Source of the DNA: Nocardia carnea NBRC 14403
GTDB lineage: Bacteria; Actinomycetota; Actinomycetes; Mycobacteriales; Mycobacteriaceae
Reading direction: 5' to 3'
DNA: 64,000 bases
NCBI RefSeq assembly: GCF_000308515.1
Contig: NZ_BAFV01000056.1
Location: 124,001-188,000 of the forward strand
The position numbers and the translations under genes were made by a program. Under the pieces are notes generated by a model. The model was not told the origin of the DNA, ran no database searches, and saw only the letters and a program-made list of their open reading frames with translations. Below, piece by piece: positions 18,045-26,881 of the stretch; position 1 is the first letter of the stretch; every line of letters starts with the position of its first letter.

Positions 18045-21000
18045 GTGAGCAGCTCAAAATCCCAGTTCGGTCAGAACCAGTGGCTGGTCGACGAGATGTA
18101 TCAGAAGTTCAAACAGGATCCATCCTCGGTCGACGCCAGCTGGCACGAGTTCCTCGCCGACTACACCCCCGAGACCTCCGGTGATCCCGGCAGCACCACC
18201 CAGTCCGCCCAGGCACCGGCGGCCCGCACGGTGAATTCTGCCCCTGTCCCGGCGGAAGCGGCCTCTGTACAGACCCGCGCCGCCGCGCCGGCCGCCCCGG
18301 CTGCCGCGCCGAAGCCGGCCACACCCGCTGCCGCTGCCGCGAAAACCTCCGCGACCGCGCAGCAGCAGCAACGCGCGCCGAAGACCACCCCGGCGCCGAC
18401 CTCCAACGCCGCCCCCACCTCGGGCGCGCCGAAACCGTCGGCGGCTACCGAGGAGAAAAAGGTACTGCGCGGTGCCGCCGCGGCGGTCGCCAAGAACATG
18501 TCGGCGTCGCTGGCCATCCCGACCGCCACCAGCGTGCGGGCCGTACCGGCCAAATTGATGATCGACAACCGGATCGTCATCAACAACCACCTCGCCCGCA
18601 CCCGCGGCGGGAAGATTTCGTTCACCCATCTGCTCGGCTACGCGATCGTGCAGGCCGTGAAGGCCTTCCCGAACATGAACCGGCATTTCGCCGAGATCGA
18701 GGGGAAACCCAACGCGGTGACCCCCGCCCACACCAACCTGGGCCTGGCCATCGACCTCCCCGGTAAGGACGGCAGCCGTTCCCTCGTGGTCGCGGCCATC
18801 AAGGGCTGCGAAGAGATGAACTTCGCGCAGTTCCACACCGCCTACGAGGACATCGTCCGCCGCGCCCGCGACGGCAAACTGACCGCCGAGGATTTCAGCG
18901 GTGTCACCGTCTCGCTGACCAATCCGGGCACCATCGGCACCGTGCATTCCGTACCGCGGCTCATGCAGGGCCAGGGCGCGATCATCGGCGCGGGCGCCAT
19001 GGAGTACCCGGCCGAGTTCCAGGGTATGAGCGACGAACGGATCGCCGAGGTCGGCATCGGCAAGCTGATGACGCTGACCTCGACCTACGATCACCGCATC
19101 ATCCAGGGCGCGGAATCCGGTGATTTCCTGCGCACCATCCACAAGCTGCTCATCGCCGACGAGTTCTACGACGAGATCTTCCACGGTCTGGGTGTGCCGT
19201 ACGAGCCGATCCGCTGGCGCAAGGATATCCAGGAGCGTGGGGTCGACAAGAGCACCCGCGTACTGGAACTGATCGCGGCCTACCGCAACCGCGGGCACCT
19301 CATGGCCGATACCGATCCCCTGCGCCTGGTCAAGGAGAAGTTCCAGAGCCACCCCGACCTGGACGTCATCCAGCACGGCCTGACCCTGTGGGACCTCGAC
19401 CGCGAGTTCAACGTCGGTGGTTTCCACGGCCAGGAACGGATGAAACTGCGCGATGTGCTGTCGGTACTGCGCGAGGCCTACTGCCGGCACGTGGGTGTGG
19501 AATACACCCACATCCTGGAACCCGAACAGCTGAGCTGGATCCAGGACCGGGTCGAGCAGAAGCATGTGAAACCGACGGTCGCCCAGCAGAAGTACATCCT
19601 GAACCGGCTCAATGCGGCCGAGGCGTTCGAAACCTTCCTGCAGACCAAGTACGTCGGACAGAAGCGGTTCTCCCTCGAAGGCGCCGAATCGGTCATCCCG
19701 ATGATGGACGCCGTGATCGACCAGTGTGCCGAGCATTCGCTCGACGAGGTCGTGATCGGTATGCCGCACCGTGGCCGGCTCAATGTGCTGGCCAATATCG
19801 TCGGCAAGCCCTACTCGAAGATCTTCACCGAGTTCGAGGGCAATATGAACCCGGCCGCCACGCACGGCTCGGGCGATGTGAAGTACCACCTCGGTGCCCG
19901 CGGCACCTACCTGCAGATGTTCGGCGACAACGAGATCGAGGTCTCGCTGACCGCGAACCCGTCGCATCTGGAAGCGGTCGACCCGGTACTCGAGGGTCTG
20001 GTGCGCGCCAAACAGGATCTGCTGGACAAGGGCGACGGCGAAGAGGGTTTCTCGGTCGTACCGCTGATGCTGCACGGTGACGCCGCGTTCGCCGGTCAGG
20101 GTGTGGTCGCCGAAACCCTGAACCTGTCGGGGCTGCGCGGTTACCGCGTGGGCGGCACCATCCATATCGTGGTGAACAACCAGATCGGCTTCACCACCGC
20201 GCCGGAGAACAGCCGCTCCACCGAATACTCCACCGATATCGCCAAGTTCATCGGCGCCCCGATCTTCCATGTCAACGGCGACGATCCCGAAGCCTGCGAC
20301 TGGGTGGCCCGCCTGGCGGTCGATTTCCGGCAGAAGTTCCGCAAAGACGTCGTCATCGACCTCATCTGCTACCGCCGCCGCGGCCACAACGAGGGCGACG
20401 ACCCGTCGATGACCCAGCCGTACATGTACGACGTCATCGACACCAAGCGCAGTGTCCGCAAGAGCTACACCGAAAGCCTGATCGGCCGCGGTGATATCTC
20501 GATGAAGGAGGCCGAGGACGCGCTGCGCGATTACCAGGGACAGTTGGAGCGGGTCTTCAACGAGGTTCGTGAGCTGGAGAAGTATCCGCCGGAGCCGAGC
20601 GAATCGGTGGAGGATGCCCAGCAGGTGCCGTCCACCGTGCTCACCGCCGTGGACAAATCGGTGCTGCAGCGCATCGGTGACGCGTTCCTGAACGTGCCCG
20701 ACGGTTTCAGCGTGCATCCACGCGTGCAGCCGGTGCTGGAGAAGCGCCGCGAGATGGCCTACGAGGGCAAGGTCGACTGGGCGTTCGCCGAGTTGCTCGC
20801 CTTCGGCACGTTGATCGACGAGGGTCGCGCGGTCCGGTTGACCGGGCAGGATTCCCGGCGCGGCACCTTCACCCAGCGGCATTCGGTGATCATCGACCGC
20901 AAGACCGCCGCCGAGTACACGCCGCTGCACAACATCAACAGCGCCAACCCGGGCTGGTTCGCCGTGCACGATTCGGCGCTGAGCGAATTCGCCGCCGTCG

Positions 21001-21824
21001 GTTTCGAATACGGTTATTCGCTGGGTAACCCGGAGGCGCTGGTGCTCTGGGAGGCGCAGTTCGGCGATTTCGTCAACGGCGCCCAGCCCATCATCGACGA
21101 GTTCATCTCCTCCGGTGAGGCGAAATGGGGTCAGCTGTCCGAGGTCGTGCTGCTGCTGCCGCACGGGCACGAAGGCCAGGGACCCGACCACACCTCCGGC
21201 CGGATCGAGCGTTTCCTGCAGCTGTGCGCGGAGGGGTCGATGACGGTCGCGATGCCGTCCACCCCGGCGAACTACTTCCATCTGCTGCGCCGGCATTCGC
21301 TGGACGGTATCCGCCGCCCGCTGATCGTCTTCACCCCGAAGTCGATGCTGCGCAACAAGGCCGTGGTCAGCGATCTGAAGGATTTCACCGAGTCCAAGTT
21401 CCGTTCGGTGTTCGACGAGCCCACCTACGAACAGGGCGTCGGCGATCGCGGTGCGGTCAAGCGGATCCTGCTGACCAGCGGCAAGCTCTACTACGAGCTG
21501 GCCGCCGCGAAGGCCAAGCGTAAGCGTGACGATGTCGCCATCGTCCGGGTCGAGCAGCTCTACCCGATGCCGAAGTTCCGGTTGAACGAGGCTTTGGAGC
21601 GCTACTCGAACGCCAACGAAATCGCGTGGGTGCAGGAGGAACCGGCGAACCAGGGTGCCTGGCCGTTCTACGGCCTGAACCTGCCGGAACTGCTGCCGCA
21701 GCGGCTGGGCCGCCTGCGCCGAATCTCGCGCCGCGCCATGTCGGCCCCGTCCTCGGGTTCGAGCAAGGTGCACGCGGTGGAGCAGGCCGAGATCATCGAC
21801 GAGGCGTTCGAGCCCACCAGCTGA
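18045..21824 (+). CDS. kgd: Multifunctional 2-oxoglutarate decarboxylase/dehydrogenase E1-E2 component
   Basis: About 1259 residues from GTG 18045 (VSSSKSQFGQNQWLVDEMY), aligned with the start of the M. tuberculosis protein; ATG 18027 is an alternative. Order: N-terminal E2-like peripheral segment, Ala/Pro-rich flexible linker (about 50-140), succinyltransferase domain (about 145-370; active-site histidine in TYDHRIIQGAESGDF near residue 348), then the thiamine-diphosphate E1 domain (GMPHRGRLNVL about 571, LMLHGDAAFAGQG about 673, IVVNNQIGFTT about 707). It decarboxylates 2-oxoglutarate and, with DlaT and Lpd, makes succinyl-CoA; it can also form succinic semialdehyde or hydroxyoxoadipate. 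In actinobacteria GarA inhibits it by binding E1. A strong hairpin follows the gene. Confidence 0.96.
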   Translation: MSSSKSQFGQNQWLVDEMYQKFKQDPSSVDASWHEFLADYTPETSGDPGSTTQSAQAPAARTVNSAPVPAEAASVQTRAAAPAAPAAAPKPATPAAAAAKTSATAQQQQRAPKTTPAPTSNAAPTSGAPKPSAATEEKKVLRGAAAAVAKNMSASLAIPTATSVRAVPAKLMIDNRIVINNHLARTRGGKISFTHLLGYAIVQAVKAFPNMNRHFAEIEGKPNAVTPAHTNLGLAIDLPGKDGSRSLVVAAIKGCEEMNFAQFHTAYEDIVRRARDGKLTAEDFSGVTVSLTNPGTIGTVHSVPRLMQGQGAIIGAGAMEYPAEFQGMSDERIAEVGIGKLMTLTSTYDHRIIQGAESGDFLRTIHKLLIADEFYDEIFHGLGVPYEPIRWRKDIQERGVDKSTRVLELIAAYRNRGHLMADTDPLRLVKEKFQSHPDLDVIQHGLTLWDLDREFNVGGFHGQERMKLRDVLSVLREAYCRHVGVEYTHILEPEQLSWIQDRVEQKHVKPTVAQQKYILNRLNAAEAFETFLQTKYVGQKRFSLEGAESVIPMMDAVIDQCAEHSLDEVVIGMPHRGRLNVLANIVGKPYSKIFTEFEGNMNPAATHGSGDVKYHLGARGTYLQMFGDNEIEVSLTANPSHLEAVDPVLEGLVRAKQDLLDKGDGEEGFSVVPLMLHGDAAFAGQGVVAETLNLSGLRGYRVGGTIHIVVNNQIGFTTAPENSRSTEYSTDIAKFIGAPIFHVNGDDPEACDWVARLAVDFRQKFRKDVVIDLICYRRRGHNEGDDPSMTQPYMYDVIDTKRSVRKSYTESLIGRGDISMKEAEDALRDYQGQLERVFNEVRELEKYPPEPSESVEDAQQVPSTVLTAVDKSVLQRIGDAFLNVPDGFSVHPRVQPVLEKRREMAYEGKVDWAFAELLAFGTLIDEGRAVRLTGQDSRRGTFTQRHSVIIDRKTAAEYTPLHNINSANPGWFAVHDSALSEFAAVGFEYGYSLGNPEALVLWEAQFGDFVNGAQPIIDEFISSGEAKWGQLSEVVLLLPHGHEGQGPDHTSGRIERFLQLCAEGSMTVAMPSTPANYFHLLRRHSLDGIRRPLIVFTPKSMLRNKAVVSDLKDFTESKFRSVFDEPTYEQGVGDRGAVKRILLTSGKLYYELAAAKAKRKRDDVAIVRVEQLYPMPKFRLNEALERYSNANEIAWVQEEPANQGAWPFYGLNLPELLPQRLGRLRRISRRAMSAPSSGSSKVHAVEQAEIIDEAFEPTS

Positions 21825-21839
21825 TCGCCGGATTCACCC

Positions 21840-21888
21840 GCCCGCCGGGCGCGACCCCTTCTTCGAAGGTGGTCCGCGCCCGGCGGGC
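21840..21888 (+). terminator. Strong hairpin terminator after kgd
   Basis: A 14-bp perfect stem: 21840-21853 pairs with 21875-21888 (right arm CGCGCCCGGCGGGC). It lies 16 nt after the kgd stop codon and is followed by GCGTTTCTT. The loop contains a small CTTC/GAAG stem. Confidence 0.75.
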
Positions 21889-21989
21889 GCGTTTCTTGGC
21901 GAACCGCTCGTAACCGCTGGTCGATGCTCGCTTGTACACTGTGGCCAGCGGGAACCGCCCCGCCCCGTGCCGTACGGGAGGAGTGTGTG

Positions 21990-22553
21990 ATGTCTGTCGA
22001 GTCGATAACACCGGCCTGGATGCACCAGCAGATCACGGCAGCGGAGTACGACTCCTGGTCCGAGGAGCAATGCGCGGGCATCGAGGTTGTGGACGGGATG
22101 GTTCTCGTGAGCCCCAGCGCGTCCAAAAGGCACAACCGGTTGGCCCGTATCCTCGCGAACGCACTGGATGCCGCCGGTGGACCGGAGTGGAACGCCGATA
22201 CCGACTTCGATGTGCGACTCCAAGATGTTCCGCTCACCAATCGTCGCCCGGACGTGGTGGTGTACCGCGCCGACACGATCGATATCACGCCCACTCGCCC
22301 TGAGCACGTGCTCCTGGTCGTGGAAGTTGTTTCCCCCGGCTCGGAGACCACCGACCGGATCGTGAAGGTGAACCAGTACGCGAAAGCGGGTATCGCCTTC
22401 TACTGGCGGGTCGAGCAGACCGCGACCGGCGTCCCGCTGATCTACACCTACGTCTTGGACCCGGCGACCAGCACTTACCGAACCGGCGAAATGTACACGG
22501 GTATCGTCAAGGTTTCCGCCCCCTTCCCCACCGAGATCGACCTCGGGATCTGA
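21990..22553 (+). CDS. Uma2-family (DUF820) PD-(D/E)XK nuclease-like protein
   Basis: 187 residues from ATG 21990, with GGGAGGAG (21976-21983) upstream. The fold signature runs YDSWSEEQCAGIEVVDGMVLVSPSASKRHNRLARIL, then RRPDVVVYRADTIDI and VLLVVEVVSPGSETTDRIVKVNQYAKAGIAFYWRVE. The acidic pair in RPDVVVY and VEVVSP with the downstream K (VKVNQYA) fits the PD-(D/E)XK active site. Uma2 proteins are abundant and of unknown biological role; some are thought to belong to mobile DNA. It stands alone here between kgd and the P450 locus. Confidence 0.87.
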   Translation: MSVESITPAWMHQQITAAEYDSWSEEQCAGIEVVDGMVLVSPSASKRHNRLARILANALDAAGGPEWNADTDFDVRLQDVPLTNRRPDVVVYRADTIDITPTRPEHVLLVVEVVSPGSETTDRIVKVNQYAKAGIAFYWRVEQTATGVPLIYTYVLDPATSTYRTGEMYTGIVKVSAPFPTEIDLGI

Positions 22554-22636
22554 TCGGTTCGACGAGCGACCACGTGGCCGGATAGGTCATGGTAGGCGGC
22601 CGTCGAATTCCTCCGCGGCCGGACGGAACTCGGTGT

Positions 22637-23179
22637 TCACCCGGTGATGGGCGCAGGCGCAACGAATCGTTCGACCATGCGCCGTTCAGCGGCAGAATCC
22701 CGTAGTGGCCAGGTAAGGAGCGCGAGAACGATCCGCACGATCCACTGCGCCGCTTCGGCATCCGGGGCGATCCGGGCCAGCGTGGATGCGATATTTCCCA
22801 GTTCGGGTGCGGTGGACAGGATTTCGTCGGTGGCCGGGGAGCGGTGCCGGGTGAGCCACTGCGCCAGCGTCGGGTCGGCTCGGATGGCGGTCACGGCGGC
22901 GAGAACGGCTTCTACCATCCGGCGAGATCCCTGGAACGGTTCGATGGCAGCCGCGACGCGCTCGGCCACCGTTGCGGCGGCCTTTGCCAGCACCGAATGA
23001 AGGAGCTGGGTCTTCCCGCCGGAGTATCGGTACAGCGTCGCCCGGGAGCACCCTGCCGCGGCGGCGATATCGTCGACGGTCACCTTGTCGATGCCGTGTT
23101 CGAGAAACAATGCCATGGCCACTCGCTCGATCCGGTCGACGGCGAGCGTGCGCCGGTCGCCTCCCGACAGCCAATCCAC
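22637..23179 (-). CDS. TetR/AcrR-family repressor divergent from a P450 gene
   Basis: About 180 residues if started at GTG 23179 (MDWLSGGDRRTLAVDRIERVAM). An in-frame ATG at 23236 would add 19 residues but would place the start inside the palindrome at 23226-23242. The N-terminal HTH is clear: ALFLEHGIDKVTVDDIAAAAGCSRATLYRYSGGKTQLL (written here in outline; recognition helix SRATLYRY). The C-terminal ligand domain ends in LTWPLRDSAAERRMVERFV. Two similar operator-like sites lie in the 256-bp divergent region, one beside each gene, so it probably represses itself and the P450 gene until an inducer binds. Inducer unknown. Confidence 0.88.
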   Translation of the reverse strand: MDWLSGGDRRTLAVDRIERVAMALFLEHGIDKVTVDDIAAAAGCSRATLYRYSGGKTQLLHSVLAKAAATVAERVAAAIEPFQGSRRMVEAVLAAVTAIRADPTLAQWLTRHRSPATDEILSTAPELGNIASTLARIAPDAEAAQWIVRIVLALLTWPLRDSAAERRMVERFVAPAPITG

Positions 23180-23225
23180 GCTACCTACCACCTGCTCCAG
23201 CCTATCCGTCCCCAGCCCTGAGTGC

Positions 23226-23242
23226 TGTCTCAGCATGAGACA
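23226..23242. promoter_or_regulatory. Putative TetR operator, site 1
   Basis: Perfect inverted repeat TGTCTCA-GCA-TGAGACA with 7-bp arms, on the TetR side of the divergent region. A related sequence recurs at 23347-23361. Confidence 0.6.
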
Positions 23243-23346
23243 TCCGGGCAAAATCGTCCAAGCTAATATTGTCAGATTTATGCAGGATACTGTCCCAATC
23301 TCATCAGCCGATGCCGAGATTCGATTCCAGGAAGGCGAGCATCTCC

Positions 23347-23361
23347 GTCTCAGTGCGAGAT
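23347..23361. promoter_or_regulatory. Putative TetR operator, site 2
   Basis: GTCTCAGTGCGAGAT matches the core of site 1 (GTCTCAGCATGAGAC) at 12 of 15 positions and keeps the TCTC/GAGA arms. It lies about 75 bp before the P450 start codon. Confidence 0.5.
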
Positions 23362-23434
23362 GGTGTTTGTTTCGAGTGTCATGCACCGCGGAAGCTGGTG
23401 GTCGCACTCGACCACCCAACTCCCGGAGTTAACG

Positions 23435-24685
23435 ATGATCTCGACGCAGGCATTCGATGTATTCGATCCCGGATATCTCGACAACCCCTACCCGCTGTAC
23501 CGCCTGCTCCGCGAGCAGGCACCGGTGTATCGAGTGCCGGGCACCGATTTCTTCCTCGTCACCTCCTCGAAGCTGCTCGTCGAAGCCGCGGCCCGCACCG
23601 AGGAGTTCTCCTCGAATCTGACCGCTGTGCTGGTCAGGGAACCGAATGGGTCGGCATCGACATTCGATATCGACGCCGCCGGACAGGCCGTGCACGTGTT
23701 GGCGACGGCCGACGATCCGGTCCACGCGGCACATCGCAAACTGGTCGGGCCCGCGCTCGCCGGACGGATCCGCACCCTGGGCGGAACGGTCGATACGCTG
23801 GTCGACCGGCTGTGGCGGCAGGAAGTCCACGCCGGACACATCGACTGGGCCACCGGAATGGCCGATCGTCTTCCGCTCGCGGTCGTCGCAGGCATCATCG
23901 GTCTACCGGAGGCCGACCACCCCCAACTGCTGCGCTGGGCCTACGACTCCACCGAGATGCTCGGCGGAGTCGTGTCCGCCGAACGCCTACCGCAGCTGAT
24001 GACTTCCGCCGCCGAACTCGCCGGCTACCTGCACACCGCATTCGCCGCGGCCAAGGCCCGGTCCGGTCCGCACGACGACGACCTCCTGGGCGTGCTCGCC
24101 GCCGCCGCCCGCGCCGACCGGATCGAAGACCACGTCGCCGTCCTGATCCTGGTACAACTCGTCGGCGCGGGCGGCGAATCCACCGCCGGGCTCATCGCCA
24201 ACGCCGCCCGCATCCTTGCCGAAGACCTCGACCTCCAGCAGCAATTGCGCGAACAGCCGAGACTGGTTCCGGCCTTCCTGGACGAGACACTCCGGTTCGA
24301 GTCGCCGTTCCGCGGCCACCACCGGCACGTCACCACCGATACCGAACTCGGCGGCGTGGAACTGCCTGCGGACAGCCACCTGCTACTGCTCTGGGGAGCC
24401 GCCAATCGCGACCCCGCCGTCTACTCCGACCCCGATACGCTCGATCTGCACCGGACCGACCACCGCTCCCACCTGGCCTTCGGCAGAGGCGCCCATTACT
24501 GCATCGGCTCGGCACTGGCGAAACTCGAGGCCACCGCGGCCGTTACCGCGCTGCTCGACAACACCCGTCGTTTTGCCCTCGTCGAAAGCTCTCCGCCCCA
24601 ATGGCTTCTCAGCCTGTTCGCCCGCCGCCACCGCACCTTGCCGTTGCAGATCGATTGTGGCCCCGCCGACAGGGTCGACGCCTGA
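23435..24685 (+). CDS. Cytochrome P450
   Basis: 416 residues from ATG 23435 (MISTQAFDVFDPGYLDNPYPLYRLLR), with GGAG 6 nt upstream. Oxygen-activation helix LVGAGGESTAG, the ExxR pair in DETLRFESPF, and the haem loop FGRGAHYCIGSALAKLE with the iron-ligand cysteine at about residue 356 are all intact. A bacterial class I P450 of this type is soluble and takes electrons from ferredoxin and a reductase, neither of which is encoded nearby. The substrate cannot be told. It is controlled most likely by the divergent TetR protein; no other gene follows in the same direction, so the locus is a minimal inducible P450 switch. Confidence 0.95.
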   Translation: MISTQAFDVFDPGYLDNPYPLYRLLREQAPVYRVPGTDFFLVTSSKLLVEAAARTEEFSSNLTAVLVREPNGSASTFDIDAAGQAVHVLATADDPVHAAHRKLVGPALAGRIRTLGGTVDTLVDRLWRQEVHAGHIDWATGMADRLPLAVVAGIIGLPEADHPQLLRWAYDSTEMLGGVVSAERLPQLMTSAAELAGYLHTAFAAAKARSGPHDDDLLGVLAAAARADRIEDHVAVLILVQLVGAGGESTAGLIANAARILAEDLDLQQQLREQPRLVPAFLDETLRFESPFRGHHRHVTTDTELGGVELPADSHLLLLWGAANRDPAVYSDPDTLDLHRTDHRSHLAFGRGAHYCIGSALAKLEATAAVTALLDNTRRFALVESSPPQWLLSLFARRHRTLPLQIDCGPADRVDA

Positions 24686-24810
24686 CCTTCCGGCGGCGCT
24701 GTGGTCCGGGATGCATTCAGAGGGGGGCCACGCGACCCAGCCCTGAGCCGCGGCATGGACCTGCCCGACGACGGGCCCCGGCCCGTCATTCGTCGCGGTC
24801 GCGCGACGAA

Positions 24811-25401
24811 CTAGACGGCGCCGGGCTGTGTACTCGCTGCCGGACCGAGCCGCCGGATGACCCGGCACGGATTGCCCGCGGCGAATACCTGCGGCGGCAC
24901 ATCCCTGGTCACGACGCTGCCGGCGCCGATAACGGCGTTCGTTCCGATCGTGACGCCGGGGCATACGATCACACCCCCACCGAGCCACACATTGTCGCCG
25001 ATGGTGATGGGGGCGGCGGTCTCCCAGCGTTGCCGCCGGAGTTCGTGGTCGTCCATCGGATGCAGGGCGGTGAGCAGCTGGGCGCGTGGGCCGATCGAGA
25101 CGTCGTCACCGATCCGCACCGGCGCGCAGTCGAGCACGATCGCGTCGTAGTTCAGGAAGCTGTTGCGCCCCAATTCGATCAGATAGCCGTAATCGCATTG
25201 GAAACGCGGCATGATCCACGACCCTGCGCCCACGGCGCCGAGCAGGTCCTCCAGGATGTCACGCCGCTGCGCCTCGTCACCGGATTTCGTCTCGTTGAAG
25301 CGATCGAGCAGGTTCTGGCAGGCCCGTCGTTCCGCGACGAGTTCCGGATCGCTGTCCCGGTAGAGCTCCCCGCCCAGCATGCGCTGCTTCTGCGTAGACA
25401 T
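24811..25401 (-). CDS. Sugar O-acetyltransferase, left-handed beta-helix (maltose/galactoside acetyltransferase type)
   Basis: 196 residues. N-terminal Mac domain (MLGGELYRDSDPELVAERRACQ), then the hexapeptide-repeat helix: APVRIGDDVSIGPRAQLLTALHP, APITIGDNVWLGGGVIVCPG and VTIGTNAVIGAGSVVTRDVPP. The catalytic histidine of the family is in TALHPMD. It transfers acetyl from acetyl-CoA to a sugar hydroxyl. The start ATG 25401 has AGGA 8 nt upstream. It is convergent with the P450 gene across 125 bp and has no obvious pathway neighbour. Confidence 0.92.
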   Translation of the reverse strand: MSTQKQRMLGGELYRDSDPELVAERRACQNLLDRFNETKSGDEAQRRDILEDLLGAVGAGSWIMPRFQCDYGYLIELGRNSFLNYDAIVLDCAPVRIGDDVSIGPRAQLLTALHPMDDHELRRQRWETAAPITIGDNVWLGGGVIVCPGVTIGTNAVIGAGSVVTRDVPPQVFAAGNPCRVIRRLGPAASTQPGAV

Positions 25402-25678
25402 ACCGGTGATCCTGCCGTAGACAGGCGAACTCCGGCGCGGCGATACCCGGCGGCCGAGGCGGCCGATGCCCGTTCATGCGTTCGGTGGTCGGGGCACGGC
25501 GCCGAGGAGGCACCTTCGCTCTACCCTCGACCGCCGGTACCGGGTGTGCCGCCGGTCGAACCGGCCGCCGCCTACGCCGGTGCGCGTAGACCGGGCACGC
25601 TCGGGTACGTCGTCGGCCGTAGCCGGTGACGCCTCCTGAGAGAAGCCCGAGTCGGCCCGGGTCACGTACTGTCACGAT

Positions 25679-26881
25679 ATGGATCTGCGGACGGTGTCAC
25701 GAGAGCTGTCTGCGCGTTTCACGCAGCGGCCCCCGTGGTTCGCCGATATTGCGCTGGGCTTGTTCGTCACGGTGATCCAGGTGCTCGGCGCGATGATTCC
25801 GGTACCGGTCGAGCCGGCGTCGACACCGGTATCGGGGATCGGCTACGTCCTGCTGGTCGTGAGCGGTGTGGCGGTGGTCGCGCGCCGGCAGCGGCCCGTC
25901 GCGGTTTTCGTGATCACCGGCGTGTCCAGCCTGATCTATTTCTCCTTCGACTTTCCCGACCGCGCTTCCTACCTCGGGCTTTTCGTCGCCCTGTACACCG
26001 TTGCCGCATACGGTGACGGGAATCGGTCACTGCGGATCGCGGGCGCGGGGATCGCGGTGCTGTCGGTGGGCTGGGTGATCGCCGGCGCCGATGTGCAGCC
26101 CGTATCGGCGATCGGCTGGGTGTTCTTCCGGATCGGCGGGGCGGTGATCGCCACCATGCTGGGCGAATCCGCGCGGTCCCGGCAGGTGATGGCCGCCGAT
26201 GCGCAGGAGCGCGCGGAGCTGGCGGAACGCTCGCGCGATGAGGAGGCCCGCGCCCGGGTCGACGCCGAACGGCTGCGGATCGCCCGCGAGGTACACGACA
26301 CCGTCGCCCATGCGATCGCCATCATCAACGTCCAGGCCGGGGTCACCGCGCATGTGCTCGACAAACGACCGGAACAGGCGCGCGATGCGCTGTACACCAT
26401 CGAACAGACCAGTTCCCGTGCACTGCAGGAGATGCGCGCCATTCTCGGCGTCCTCCGCGACGATGGCGACCGCGAACCCTCTCCCGGTCTCGACCGGATC
26501 CGCGAGCTCACCGGTAAGGCCCGCGAGGCCGGGCTCGATATCGCCGTCCGGCAGCCCGAACCGGTGCCGGAGCTGCCGAGCGCGGTGGGCAGCGCGGCGT
26601 ACCGCATCGTGCAGGAATCCCTCACCAACGTGATCCGCCATGCCGGACCGACTCGGGTAACGGTGACACTGGAACCCGTGGTCGATGCCCTGCACATCCG
26701 AGTGATCGACGAAGGACGCCGCACCCCCGGCCCCGGCCACACCGGTTCGGGTCGCGGAATCGCCGGTATGCGCGAACGCTGCCGGCTGCTCGGCGGTGAA
26801 CTCGACGCGAAACCACGCCCCGGCGGCGGATTCGAGGTCACCGCCAGTCTGCCGCTCGCCCCGGTGGGGTCGCGCCTGTGA
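25679..26881 (+). CDS. NarL-family sensor histidine kinase
   Basis: 400 residues. The N-terminal half has five or six membrane segments (IALGLFVTVIQVLGAMIPV to FRIGGAVIATMLG). A short coiled coil follows (AADAQERAELAERSRDEEARARVDAERL), then the HisKA_3 dimerisation domain with H206 in REVHDTVAHAIA, and a HATPase domain (SLTNVIRHAG N-box, GSGRGIAGMRERCRLLGG G-box). No extracellular sensor domain is present, so the signal is probably sensed in or at the membrane. The ATG start has TACTGT 6 nt upstream and no ribosome site, so the mRNA is probably leaderless. The stop overlaps the regulator start by 4 nt. Confidence 0.93.
   Translation: MDLRTVSRELSARFTQRPPWFADIALGLFVTVIQVLGAMIPVPVEPASTPVSGIGYVLLVVSGVAVVARRQRPVAVFVITGVSSLIYFSFDFPDRASYLGLFVALYTVAAYGDGNRSLRIAGAGIAVLSVGWVIAGADVQPVSAIGWVFFRIGGAVIATMLGESARSRQVMAADAQERAELAERSRDEEARARVDAERLRIAREVHDTVAHAIAIINVQAGVTAHVLDKRPEQARDALYTIEQTSSRALQEMRAILGVLRDDGDREPSPGLDRIRELTGKAREAGLDIAVRQPEPVPELPSAVGSAAYRIVQESLTNVIRHAGPTRVTVTLEPVVDALHIRVIDEGRRTPGPGHTGSGRGIAGMRERCRLLGGELDAKPRPGGGFEVTASLPLAPVGSRL

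Noticed and set aside
18054..21773. A 1,239-residue open frame on the minus strand of kgd.
   Set aside because: It mirrors kgd codon structure, has no recognisable domain or ribosome site, and kgd on the plus strand is unambiguous.
23269..23291. TTGTCA and GATACT as a P450 promoter.
   Set aside because: The spacing is only 11 nt, too short for a sigma-70-type promoter.
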